From an uncultured Sphingomonadaceae bacterium (GTDB lineage Bacteria > Pseudomonadota > Alphaproteobacteria > Sphingomonadales > Sphingomonadaceae): a DNA stretch of 47,278 nt. The stretch covers positions 1 through 47,278 of the forward strand of contig CALKXX010000093.1 of the NCBI GenBank assembly GCA_938003725.1, in the 5' to 3' direction. Shown here piece after piece: positions 16,111 to 24,150 of the stretch. The position numbers and the translations under genes were made by a program. The first letter of the stretch is position 1; every line of letters begins with the position of its first letter. The notes below the pieces were generated by a model that searched no databases, was not told the DNA's origin, and was given only the letters and a program-made list of their open reading frames with translations.

Positions 16111-16887
16111 ATGAACCAGTTTCCGATCTTCATAAATCTGAACGGGCGCAGGGTGATTTTGTTGGGCGTTGGCGAAATGGCCGATGCAAAGCGGCGACTC
16201 TACGAACGCGCTGGTGCCGAAATCACCGATGATTTGGAAACGCCCGATGCTGCCTTAGCCGTGATAGCGGTTGAAGATGATGACGAAGCCGCCGCTTTGA
16301 CCAAGAAACTGAAAGCGCGAGGGTTGCTGGTAAATGTGGTTGATCGTCCCGAGTTATGTGACTTTACGACGCCTGCGATCGTTGATCGTGATCCGGTATT
16401 GATTGCTATCGGTACGGGGGGCGCTTCGGCCGGCCTTGCAAAGGCGCTGCGCCAACGTTTGGAGCGGTTGCTTCCAGCCACTGTCGGAAAGCTTGCCGAT
16501 GCGCTGTTCGCTGCACGTGGGGATATTAAGCGACAATGGCCGGACGGATCGGCGCGCCGCAAGGCGATAGACTGTGCGCTTGATCCGGGCGGTCCACTTG
16601 ACCCTTTTAGCAATGATGCTGATGCAAATGTTGCGCAATGGTTAAAAAAGCCTGCACCGGGTGCCGCCGATAAAGTGGTGGACTTATACTTGGCGAGCAG
16701 GGAACCCGATCATCTGACAATAGAGCAAGCCAGATTGCTGGGACAGGCGGACTATATTTACGCTGAAGCCCAGATACCAGAGCAGATCATGAATCGTGCC
16801 CGTGCGGACGCCTTACGCTTTGATTTGTCAGAATTTGACGAGGGCCGGGCCGCGGGATTGACGCTATTGATAAGGATGCGCGTATGA
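16111..16887 (+). CDS. Siroheme synthase-like precorrin-2 dehydrogenase/ferrochelatase with a vestigial SUMT tail
   Basis: A 258-residue protein. Residues about 1-185 match the CysG N-terminal (Met8-like) domain, which oxidises precorrin-2 to sirohydrochlorin and inserts iron: Rossmann motif VILLGVGEMADAKRRL, NVVDRPELCDF, and TGGASAGLAKALRQRLE with the serine equivalent to the phosphorylatable one of CysG. The last 70 residues align in spacing with the start of the uroporphyrinogen methyltransferase (SUMT) domain (LTIEQARLLGQADYIYAEAQ), but its GAGPGDP motif is degenerate (ASREPDH) and the protein ends before the catalytic core. It therefore depends on a separate SUMT. The stop overlaps the next start (ATGA). 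Confidence 0.82.
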   Translation: MNQFPIFINLNGRRVILLGVGEMADAKRRLYERAGAEITDDLETPDAALAVIAVEDDDEAAALTKKLKARGLLVNVVDRPELCDFTTPAIVDRDPVLIAIGTGGASAGLAKALRQRLERLLPATVGKLADALFAARGDIKRQWPDGSARRKAIDCALDPGGPLDPFSNDADANVAQWLKKPAPGAADKVVDLYLASREPDHLTIEQARLLGQADYIYAEAQIPEQIMNRARADALRFDLSEFDEGRAAGLTLLIRMRV

Positions 16888-17390
16888 CGCCTGTTATTCC
16901 CGATATCATCGGCACAGATGTCGTCACCGTGCTCCAAACCGCGATGGCGCCCGCTTTTCTTTTGGTGGGCATTGGGGCGATGTTGAACATTTTTACCGGT
17001 CGGTTGGCCCGTATTATTGACCGTTCCCGGTTGTTACAGCAACGCTTCAACGAAACCAAAGGCCGCGAACATGAATTGATCGTCAACGAATTACACGATC
17101 TGCAATTACGCATCAGGATTGTGAATAGTGCGATCTATCTCAGCGTCGTCGGGGCCATCGTTACGTTCATACTCATTGGCCTTTTGTTCACCATGGGCCT
17201 AACCGGAAACAGATCTCTCGATCAGGTTGTTGCCGGTGCGTTCATTGTCACGGTGATATTGCTGTCGGTTGCGTTGATTCAGTTCCTTCGCGAAGTACGC
17301 ATCGGAATTCGCGACTTCATGATCCGTGAAGAATATTTGGAGCGCGCGGATATTCCAAAAGGAAAACCGCTGATCAAGCCGGGAAAATAG
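16884..17390 (+). CDS. DUF2721 family membrane protein
   Basis: A 168-residue inner-membrane protein of the DUF2721 family. Three hydrophobic segments are visible (about residues 14-38, 83-108 and 117-138). The conserved NIFTGRLARIIDRSR follows the first. A basic amphipathic C-terminus faces the cytoplasm by inference. It overlaps the preceding gene by 4 nt, so translation is coupled. The family has no established function. Confidence 0.85.
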   Translation: MTPVIPDIIGTDVVTVLQTAMAPAFLLVGIGAMLNIFTGRLARIIDRSRLLQQRFNETKGREHELIVNELHDLQLRIRIVNSAIYLSVVGAIVTFILIGLLFTMGLTGNRSLDQVVAGAFIVTVILLSVALIQFLREVRIGIRDFMIREEYLERADIPKGKPLIKPGK

Positions 17391-17424
17391 GTCAACCAGA
17401 AATGAAAACTAGGGGGAAATGAAA

Positions 17425-17455
17425 AGAGGCTGCCGGTTTTGCACCGACAGCCTCT
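17425..17455 (-). terminator. Rho-independent terminator for a minus-strand transcript
   Basis: A 12-bp stem AGAGGCTG-x-CGG with a 7-nt loop. On the minus strand the single odd position is a G-U pair and the stem is followed by TTTTCATTT; on the plus strand the same position is a C-A mismatch and no T-run follows. Both facts point to a minus-strand transcript ending near 17420, namely that of the mini-ORF at 17503. Confidence 0.75.
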
Positions 17456-17502
17456 AAGCATGAGTCAGCGGATGGAAGTGCCGCTGCCGGGTAACCTGAT
17501 CG

Positions 17503-17562
17503 TTAGATCAGCAATGTCCCCCGAACGGAATTTTCCGACCCTATTACTGAAACATGAGACAT
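17503..17562 (-). CDS. Predicted 19-residue mini-ORF with an exceptionally strong ribosome binding site
   Basis: An ATG at 17562 opens a 19-codon frame, MSHVSVIGSENSVRGTLLI. AGGAGG lies 7 nt upstream, the ideal distance, within a 15-nt match to the complement of the 16S 3' end. The same frame is open back to an ATG at 17607, which would give 34 residues (adding MQQFVSYNQAKGGDP); the strong site favours the short form. A terminator on the same strand follows 48 nt after the stop. The rest of the 333-bp gap 17391-17723 holds only the presumed promoter region (17608-17723). The peptide is not recognised; it may be a leader peptide, or the RNA may be the functional product. Confidence 0.45.
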   Translation of the reverse strand: MSHVSVIGSENSVRGTLLI

Positions 17563-17563
17563 C

Positions 17564-17578
17564 GGATCACCTCCTTTC
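17564..17578 (-). promoter_or_regulatory. 15-nt Shine-Dalgarno, complementary to the 16S rRNA 3' end
   Basis: Read on the minus strand this is GAAAGGAGGTGATCC, the exact complement of the GGATCACCTCCTTTC tail of alphaproteobacterial 16S rRNA as I recall it. Ordinary binding sites here match 4-6 nt. On the plus strand the same bases copy the 16S tail itself. Confidence 0.75.
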
Positions 17579-17723
17579 GCTTGATTGTAAGATACGAACT
17601 GTTGCATTGTATGTACTCCGCTGTTCGACAGGTTCAATGTGAATCAAACAGCGATGTGGTACAAGGCTTGAAAAATATTATTTTGCTGTCACACTAACGC
17701 GTCGCGGTTTTCAGAGCGCTGCT

Positions 17724-18269
17724 CTAGCTACGACAATCCTCTACCACACGCGTAAATTCCGGCCAGATTGGTATGGCTATCGACATCAGCCCGGACGTTT
17801 GAACAGCAAACCGGCCGCGGCTAAAGGCGATCCGGTCGAGTATATATTCGTCAGGTGCTAGCGAGATTGCAGCATAAGGCGCATCGCTTCCGCTGCTGCG
17901 TGCCGGGAAATTTTTTAAGCCCGAACTTGCTCGCAATGTCATATTTCCACCCCTGGCCACGTTGCCGGCGCGAGAGAGGAATATCTTGTTTTGATTCCGG
18001 TCACAGCGGACCAGAAATGTCGCGTCGCCATTGGGAGGTCCAAAAAGCGCGATCGAACCTCTTTCATCTGTACGGTAAACCCAGTCACCCTTTGCCAAAG
18101 GCCAGTCAATCCAGTCGCCAGTAGGTTGAAGGATCGGCGCAGGAGGTGGCGCGGGAGTCACGACCTCTGGTGGCTGTGGTTTCGGTGCGGGTGCAGGTTC
18201 CCGCGTAGAACAGGAGGCAAGCAATGCCAGCGACAACAGGCTGGTCGGTAAGATGTAAGTGATTCTCAT
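17724..18269 (-). CDS. Proline-rich lipoprotein of unknown function
   Basis: A 181-residue predicted lipoprotein. The signal MRITYILPTSLLSLALLASC ends in lipobox LASC. Residues about 24-48 are a Pro/Ala linker (PAPKPQPPEVVTPAPPPAP), often seen where a lipoprotein spans toward the cell wall. The C-terminal 130 residues form a globular domain with GDWVYRTDERGSIALFG and two cysteines (near residues 88 and 179) that could pair. No family is recognised with certainty. Confidence 0.75.
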   Translation of the reverse strand: MRITYILPTSLLSLALLASCSTREPAPAPKPQPPEVVTPAPPPAPILQPTGDWIDWPLAKGDWVYRTDERGSIALFGPPNGDATFLVRCDRNQNKIFLSRAGNVARGGNMTLRASSGLKNFPARSSGSDAPYAAISLAPDEYILDRIAFSRGRFAVQTSGLMSIAIPIWPEFTRVVEDCRS

Positions 18270-18319
18270 TGCGATGGAATATGGTCAAATCTGGCGCGCT
18301 AGGCTAGTCCTGATTTACA

Positions 18320-19087
18320 ATGTCCCATTCCGACAAAAAATTCGGCAATCGCGTTAAGATACGCGTCGATCAACTGTTGGTCGATCTTGGTCTGGCCGAA
18401 AGCAAGACCAAAGCGCAAGCCTATGTCATGGCCGGATTGGTTTCAGCCAATGGTCGCAAACTGGAAAAGCCGGGGCAACAGGTCGCGGCTGATCTAAAAA
18501 TCGAACTGAAGGGCAAGGATCATCCGTGGGTCAGTCGCGGCGGATTGAAGCTGGATCATGGCCTGAAGCATTTCAATCTGAATGTGTCGGGAATGACCGC
18601 GATTGACGTGGGCAGCAGCACGGGGGGATTTACCGATGTGCTTTTGCACAATGGTGCGACCAAGGTTTTCGCGGTGGATAGCGGGACCAACCAATTGGCC
18701 TGGAAACTCAGACAGGATGACCGGGTGGTTGTTCACGAACAAACCAGCGCGCGGATATTAACGGACCTGCACATAACGGAAACTGTGGATGTGGTCGTTT
18801 GCGATGCCAGTTTCATATCTTTGACAAAGGTGTTGGAACGGCCCCTGAAATTTGCTGGTCGGCATGCGTGGTTGATCGCACTGATAAAACCGCAATTTGA
18901 AGCGGAGCGAGGGCAGGTTGGCAAGGGCGGCGTGGTCCGCGATGCTTCGGTTCATAGAATCGTGTGTGATAAAGTTGAAAAGTGGCTCTATGAGATCGGT
19001 TGGGAGGTGATGGGTATTACGGAAAGTCCGATCACCGGGCCGAAAGGAAATGTTGAGTTTCTGATAGCTGCACAAAATGATGGATAA
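18320..19087 (+). CDS. tlyA: TlyA family rRNA (cytidine-2'-O)-methyltransferase
   Basis: A 255-residue protein with an N-terminal S4 RNA-binding domain (RVDQLLVDLGLAESKTKAQA to about residue 70) fused to an FtsJ-like SAM methyltransferase. The SAM site is AIDVGSSTGGFTDVLL near residue 95; VCDASFISL and LIKPQFEAERG carry further family motifs. In mycobacteria TlyA 2'-O-methylates C1409 of 16S and C1920 of 23S rRNA; shorter TlyA types modify only 23S. A haemolysin label sometimes used for this family is historical. Confidence 0.92.
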   Translation: MSHSDKKFGNRVKIRVDQLLVDLGLAESKTKAQAYVMAGLVSANGRKLEKPGQQVAADLKIELKGKDHPWVSRGGLKLDHGLKHFNLNVSGMTAIDVGSSTGGFTDVLLHNGATKVFAVDSGTNQLAWKLRQDDRVVVHEQTSARILTDLHITETVDVVVCDASFISLTKVLERPLKFAGRHAWLIALIKPQFEAERGQVGKGGVVRDASVHRIVCDKVEKWLYEIGWEVMGITESPITGPKGNVEFLIAAQNDG

Positions 19088-19147
19088 CTGGCCACAGATC
19101 CGTGATCCCTCTTGTTATCCGTCAGCTATCTTCTTAGGTGCTCGGCT

Positions 19148-20323
19148 ATGACAGCCAATTCCGACAATGTATCGCCAATCTCTCTTGAGAACCCTTTGGG
19201 GACAGAATTTTCGCTGAGCCGCTTTGCCGAGGAATCAAGCAAGTGGCTCAGCCAGCATTATGTTGAAATCCTGATCGCGGCAGCCATTGGTGCGACGATA
19301 TTTTTCATGCTGGGCGGATTGAAACGCTATGCCGCTGCGCATGTCCGGGATCATGACGGGCTAGTTGGTTATCGAACAGTGTTCATTTCCGCGATCGCCA
19401 AAACCAGCAAGTTTTTCATGCTAATGGTCTCAGCCGAAACCATTATCAGCTTTTCAAGAGCGCCCGAGCTTTTGGAACGAATCATCCATGTCGTGTTTAC
19501 AATCTCGATTGTCGTCCAAGTCGCGATATGGCTTCGAGAGATCATTCTGGGTCTCGTTTTGCGAAAGACATCGCAGGATCCGGACCAGCACGAAACTCTA
19601 CAAAACGCGATGACATTGATCCGGCTACTTGTGACCGCTGTGCTCTTCGCGATTGCTTCAATCATGATCCTCGACAATTTGGGCGTGAATGTGACCGGGC
19701 TGATAGCGGGTCTGGGCGTTGGCGGGATTGCAATTGGTCTGGCGGCGCAGGGTATTTTTTCCGACCTTTTTGCCGCGCTATCGATCATTTTCGACAAGCC
19801 GTTTCGACGCGGCGAGACGATTAGCTATGATACGACCATCGGAACTATTGAGAAAATTGGATTAAAAAGCACTCGGCTTCGCGCGGTAACTGGCGAGGAG
19901 ATAATTATTTCCAACACCAATTTGCTCGACAAAGAAATTGTGAATATGACACAGCTGGCAAGGCGGCGGACACGCTTTGGGATTGGTGTGATTTATCAGA
20001 CCAACCCTGATGAAGCGCGCAGAATACCCGATTTATTGAAGGATATTGTCGAGTCCAACGGTGCCGTTTTCATTCGCTCTGGTTTTGTTGGTTTCGGCGA
20101 TAGCTCTATCAATTTTGAACTCGATTTCGATATTATGAGCAGCGAATATGAAGTGGTTTTCCAGGGGCGCCATTGCATTGGTCTGGCGATCTTGCAGAAG
20201 TTTAATGAGGAGGGGCTTGAGTTTGCCTATCCAACACAAACCACCTTTACCGCTGCGCCGGATGGAGAAATGATCATGCCCTATCCGGAGGGAGGCTTCG
20301 GTATCGCTGTTAAAGATCGCTAA
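19148..20323 (+). CDS. Small-conductance mechanosensitive channel (MscS family)
   Basis: A 391-residue membrane channel that opens on membrane tension during hypo-osmotic shock. It has about four or five hydrophobic segments, then the pore-lining helix and beta domain signature GVGGIAIGLAAQGIFSDLFA followed by IIFDKPFRRGETI, both diagnostic for MscS. The C-terminal domain resembles the MscS vestibule (ISNTNLLDKEIVNM). The ATG at 19148 is chosen; an upstream in-frame TTG at 19112 would add 12 residues. A 6-bp hairpin (20325-20339) follows the stop but lacks a T-run. Confidence 0.92.
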   Translation: MTANSDNVSPISLENPLGTEFSLSRFAEESSKWLSQHYVEILIAAAIGATIFFMLGGLKRYAAAHVRDHDGLVGYRTVFISAIAKTSKFFMLMVSAETIISFSRAPELLERIIHVVFTISIVVQVAIWLREIILGLVLRKTSQDPDQHETLQNAMTLIRLLVTAVLFAIASIMILDNLGVNVTGLIAGLGVGGIAIGLAAQGIFSDLFAALSIIFDKPFRRGETISYDTTIGTIEKIGLKSTRLRAVTGEEIIISNTNLLDKEIVNMTQLARRRTRFGIGVIYQTNPDEARRIPDLLKDIVESNGAVFIRSGFVGFGDSSINFELDFDIMSSEYEVVFQGRHCIGLAILQKFNEEGLEFAYPTQTTFTAAPDGEMIMPYPEGGFGIAVKDR

Positions 20324-20436
20324 TATGCCGTAACGGCATGACTTCTATTGCAACAAAATGCTTGTTAATCGTGCGATTAAAATAGACAATAGCACCAAAT
20401 CGCGACTCAATTTTTTACCAGAAAAAGGACATTCTC

Positions 20437-21615
20437 ATGCGTGATGCAGTCATCGTTTCCACAGCCCGCACTCCAATTGGCCGCGCCTATAAAGGGGCTT
20501 TCAATGCGACACCGGGACCTACTTTGGGGCACTATGCGGCAAAAGCTGCGGTAGAGCGGGCCGGAATCGATCCCGCACAAGTCGATGATGTTGTGTGGGG
20601 CAGCGCGCTACAACAGGGGTCTCAAGGGGGTAACCTTGCGCGGAACGTGGCACTACGTTCCGGTTTTCCGATCGATGTTCCCGGCATGACATTGGACCGG
20701 CAATGTTCATCCGGTCTGATGGCAATTGCAACTGCTTCGAAACAGGTAACCATGGATCGCATGGATTGCGTTATTGGCGGTGGACAGGAATCCATTTCGA
20801 CAGTGCAGACGCCGGAAATGCGCGTAGCACCCGACCCAGTCTTGCTCGCCATGCATGATGATATTTACATGCCTATGCTACAAACCGCGGAAGTGGTTGG
20901 AGAACGCTATGGTATCTCTCGTGAAGCTTGTGACGAATATGCGCTGCAGTCCCAGCAACGCACCGCTGCGGCTCAGGAAGCCGGCAAGTTCGACGATGAG
21001 ATAATCGAGGTCACCGCCACGATGGGTGTGAAGGATAAGGAAAGCGGCGAGATTTCTATGCATGAAATCACTTTGTCAAAAGACGAAGGCAACCGCCCAT
21101 CTACTACTCTTGAGGGCCTGCAGGGGCTTGGTCCGGTATTGGGTGAAGACAAATTAATTACCGCAGGCAACGCATCACAGCTGTCCGACGGCAGCGCAGC
21201 CAGTGTGGTTATGGAGGCGGCAGCGGCCGAAAAAGCCGGCCTTAATCCACTTGGTCGATATATCGGCATGGCGGTCGCGGGTACGAAACCTGATGAAATG
21301 GGCATCGGTCCGGTGTTCGCTATCCCAAAATTGCTTGAGCGTTTCGACCTGAAGATGGATGATATCGGGCTTTGGGAACTGAACGAGGCGTTTGCGGTGC
21401 AGGTCCTGTATTGCCAACAGAAACTGGGAATTCCCAATGAGACGTTGAATGTAAACGGCGGATCGATTTCGATCGGGCATCCCTATGGCATGACGGGTGC
21501 GCGGTGCACGGGCCACGCATTGATTGAAGGCAAGCGTCGCGGCGCGAAATATGCTGTCGTCACGATGTGTATCGGCGGCGGACAAGGCGCTGCTGGATTG
21601 TTTGAAATTCTCTAG
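20437..21615 (+). CDS. Acetyl-CoA C-acyltransferase (thiolase)
   Basis: A 392-residue thiolase, reversibly joining or splitting acyl-CoAs in beta-oxidation or acetoacetyl-CoA formation. The nucleophilic cysteine is in LDRQCSSGLMA (near residue 90), the NEAF motif at WELNEAFAVQ, the catalytic histidine in GGSISIGHPYGMTGAR, and the second cysteine in MCIGGGQGAAG. AAAGGA precedes the start. Whether it is degradative (FadA type) or biosynthetic (PhaA type) cannot be decided from the context, which has no other lipid gene. Confidence 0.93.
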   Translation: MRDAVIVSTARTPIGRAYKGAFNATPGPTLGHYAAKAAVERAGIDPAQVDDVVWGSALQQGSQGGNLARNVALRSGFPIDVPGMTLDRQCSSGLMAIATASKQVTMDRMDCVIGGGQESISTVQTPEMRVAPDPVLLAMHDDIYMPMLQTAEVVGERYGISREACDEYALQSQQRTAAAQEAGKFDDEIIEVTATMGVKDKESGEISMHEITLSKDEGNRPSTTLEGLQGLGPVLGEDKLITAGNASQLSDGSAASVVMEAAAAEKAGLNPLGRYIGMAVAGTKPDEMGIGPVFAIPKLLERFDLKMDDIGLWELNEAFAVQVLYCQQKLGIPNETLNVNGGSISIGHPYGMTGARCTGHALIEGKRRGAKYAVVTMCIGGGQGAAGLFEIL

Positions 21616-21682
21616 TCAATAATAGCTGAAGACAGTCGATGCAGATATTATCGGCTATCTTCATCCCATGAAAGGATTGAAT

Positions 21683-21976
21683 ATGTCAGCAGTAGGTGTT
21701 GTGGCGACTTTGACGGTCGCGGAAGGCAAAAACGCAGATTTTGAAGAAGCATTTTCCGAGTTGATGGCCGCAGTGGCCGCCAATGAACCCGGCAATGAGT
21801 TTTATTCGGTGTTTCAATGCAAGGACAATCCGCAGCAATATAAAGTGCTCGAACGTTATGTCGATCAAGCAGCATTGGATGCGCATGGAAAGTCGGATCA
21901 TTTTCGGGCTAGTGGGCCGAAACTAGCACCCTGTATGGCAGCTGCGCCCGTGATCGAATATCTCGACGCTATTTAG
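21683..21976 (+). CDS. ABM-family putative quinol monooxygenase
   Basis: A 97-residue dimeric ferredoxin-like (ABM) domain protein. VGVVATLTVAEGKNADFEEA and the FYSVFQCKDNPQQYKVLERY stretch are typical; the family includes YgiN-type quinol monooxygenases. The start at 21683 is chosen because AAAGGATTGA precedes it; an ATG at 21668 lacks a site. Its 3' end overlaps the convergent epimerase gene by 8 bp. The substrate is unknown. Confidence 0.82.
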   Translation: MSAVGVVATLTVAEGKNADFEEAFSELMAAVAANEPGNEFYSVFQCKDNPQQYKVLERYVDQAALDAHGKSDHFRASGPKLAPCMAAAPVIEYLDAI

Positions 21977-22949
21977 CCGTTGTTTCCGGCGGAGCAATTT
22001 TTCCGCCGGAAAAACGAAAATGCTCCGCTCGGTCTTTTGCCAAGAGAATTGGGCCGTCGAGATCGACCCACCGCGCGCGCTGTGCCAGAACGAAAGCCGG
22101 CTTGATGGCAAGCGATGTAGATAACATGCAGCCGACCATGATCTTTAGGCCGGCTGTTTGCGCTGCATCGGCCAGCCGGATCGCCTCTGTTAAACCTCCG
22201 GCTTTGTCCAATTTGATATTCACCGCGTCATAGTGGCTCGCAATCTTGTCGATATCTGCGCTGGTATGGCAACTCTCATCTGCGCACAGCGGAATGGCGG
22301 CACTGACGCCTGCAAGTCGATCATCCTGCCCCGCGGTGACGGGTTGTTCTACCAACTCTACGCCGAGTTTTGACAATGCCAACGTTTCTTCTGCTATATT
22401 AAGATTATTCCAGCTTTCATTGGCATCAACAATAAGACGCGCGCGAGGTGCTCCTTGATGAACGGCGGCAACGCGGGCGCGATCATTCTCGCCTGTAAGT
22501 TTCAATTTCAGAATAGGGAATTTGTCAGCCGCTGCTCTTGCATCGGCCTTCATCTGCAATGGTTCATTCAGTGAAATCGTAAATGCGGTGGAGAGCGGTC
22601 TGGGCACCGTTTGCTCAATCAACTGCCACAAAGGCATGTCGGTCCGGTTGGATTGCAAGTCCCATAAAGCGCAGTCCAGAGCGTTTCGGGCTGCGCCTCT
22701 TTCCATATTATGCAACAGAAACTGATGATCAAATACATCATACGCTTGGGTAAAGCTGTTGATCTGCAGAAGGCATTTCTCCGGCGTTTCTCCTTCGTAA
22801 TAAATCGGAGTTGCTTCGCCAATGCCCCGATGAACGCCGTCAAAAATCTCGCAAAAGATAACATCAACATATGTTTTGGTTCCGCGACTGATGATGAACG
22901 CGCCATCGACTGGCCAACGTTCTATTTTCGCAGAGACCTGTAATTTCAT
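21969..22949 (-). CDS. Dipeptide epimerase (L-Ala-D/L-Glu type, enolase superfamily)
   Basis: A 326-residue muconate-lactonising-subgroup enolase. Catalytic lysines are in ILKLKLTG (KxK) and IKLDKAGG; metal ligands are in VDANESW, VELVEQP and CADESCH. This pattern matches L-Ala-D/L-Glu epimerases, which recycle murein peptides. The N-terminal capping domain is complete. It lies 37 nt after the acyltransferase on the same strand and is convergent with the ABM gene. The exact dipeptide specificity is not readable. Confidence 0.88.
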   Translation of the reverse strand: MKLQVSAKIERWPVDGAFIISRGTKTYVDVIFCEIFDGVHRGIGEATPIYYEGETPEKCLLQINSFTQAYDVFDHQFLLHNMERGAARNALDCALWDLQSNRTDMPLWQLIEQTVPRPLSTAFTISLNEPLQMKADARAAADKFPILKLKLTGENDRARVAAVHQGAPRARLIVDANESWNNLNIAEETLALSKLGVELVEQPVTAGQDDRLAGVSAAIPLCADESCHTSADIDKIASHYDAVNIKLDKAGGLTEAIRLADAAQTAGLKIMVGCMLSTSLAIKPAFVLAQRARWVDLDGPILLAKDRAEHFRFSGGKIAPPETTAK

Positions 22950-22986
22950 CCGCGCGGTCTAGCATCACCCAGTTCAAGTGAAAATT

Positions 22987-24150
22987 CTATTTTACAGAGA
23001 GTGATTTCGCAGGGTTCAGCGATGTCTGCTGAAGCAATCGCTGACCCGGTTTTTCGATCCAGTGATAGAGTATGGCAGACGATATGAAAGTGAGGACAAA
23101 GAATAGACCTATGAATATGGGAGGGACGTTCGCTGGATCATCGATGAATATGATTTTGAAAGCAATGAACAGCATGAAATGTACCAGATAGGTCGCGTAG
23201 CTAATCTCTCCAAAATAGTGCAATATTCTGTTGTTCAGTGGGTTCGTCTTTGCCTCTGAGTATATGGCCATAGAGAGTAACAGGCTGGAAAAGACGATTG
23301 GAATCGCGAGGGTTTCAGGGAGATATCCGGCCAGGAACATTCCAAAAAATGCGGCACCGAACAGGCTCGCACCCATAGCCTTTTGCCAATTCCCGCGCCA
23401 TCTCTGCCAAATGACACAGATGATGGTCCCGCAAATAAATTGCAACAGGCAGCGGACCAGGCCTGTCCTGGGAATATCATCGCCCAGCGTTTGAAAGCCA
23501 AGCCTGTCAAAATAGAAATGTATCGCAGTCACCAATATGGCAATGAAGACTACCAGCAGAGCCGTGGGAAACCTGTCCCATCTCGCATAAACCGCCAATA
23601 AGGGGAAAATGAGATAGGCCGCCATCTCGGTGCTGATGGACCAGGCCGGGTGGTTCCAGGTAAGTTGATCCGTGAAACCCCAGTTTTGCAGAAGCAGGAT
23701 GTGCATCGGCAATTCATATAGTGGGTAGCTGCTTTCGCTCTCTCGGCCAGTAGAAATCAGGACTGCGACGAACAGCATTGTCACCAAAACTATGAAAATG
23801 TGCAACGGCCAGATGCGCGCAATTCGGCGCCAATAGAATCCAAGCGAATAGCTGTTACCGTTATTTTCAAATCGCTGGGAATAGCTCAGCCAAATCACGA
23901 ATCCTGACAGTAAGAAAAAGAAATCTACTGCCAGATATCCCTTGGCGAGAAAATCCATCACGCCTTGCGGCAGGTAACTGCCCATACCCGTTCTAATATG
24001 GTAAAAGACTACAAACCACGCTGCTATGCCGCGCAGGCCCGTCAGTGCCCGCAGGTCGGGTTGCGCGTTGGCTTTCGTTACCACGCCTTTGAACCCGCCG
24101 TAATTGACGGGCGAGCCGATAGCGCCACTTTTTTGGCGATTGGTCGCCAT
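22987..24150 (-). CDS. Acyltransferase family 3 membrane protein (OafA/YrhL-like)
   Basis: A 387-residue protein with about ten hydrophobic segments. The N-terminal signature RALTGLRGIAAWFVVFYHIR, with the catalytic-type histidine, and RRIARIWPLHI identify the family, which O-acylates sugars of surface polysaccharides. The start at 24150 overlaps the end of the O-ligase gene by 73 nt; a GTG near 24084 would give a shorter overlap and a more typical N-terminus. The context suggests decoration of the polymer made with the neighbouring glycosyltransferase. Confidence 0.88.
   Translation of the reverse strand: MATNRQKSGAIGSPVNYGGFKGVVTKANAQPDLRALTGLRGIAAWFVVFYHIRTGMGSYLPQGVMDFLAKGYLAVDFFFLLSGFVIWLSYSQRFENNGNSYSLGFYWRRIARIWPLHIFIVLVTMLFVAVLISTGRESESSYPLYELPMHILLLQNWGFTDQLTWNHPAWSISTEMAAYLIFPLLAVYARWDRFPTALLVVFIAILVTAIHFYFDRLGFQTLGDDIPRTGLVRCLLQFICGTIICVIWQRWRGNWQKAMGASLFGAAFFGMFLAGYLPETLAIPIVFSSLLLSMAIYSEAKTNPLNNRILHYFGEISYATYLVHFMLFIAFKIIFIDDPANVPPIFIGLFFVLTFISSAILYHWIEKPGQRLLQQTSLNPAKSLSVK

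Noticed and set aside
17439..17642. Plus-strand 67-codon frame across the mini-ORF region
   Set aside because: TTG start without a binding site; it runs through the terminator stem, and all signals in this gap point to the minus strand.
20325..20339. ATGCCG-TAA-CGGCAT hairpin after mscS as terminator
   Set aside because: Short stem, 3-nt loop and no T-run.
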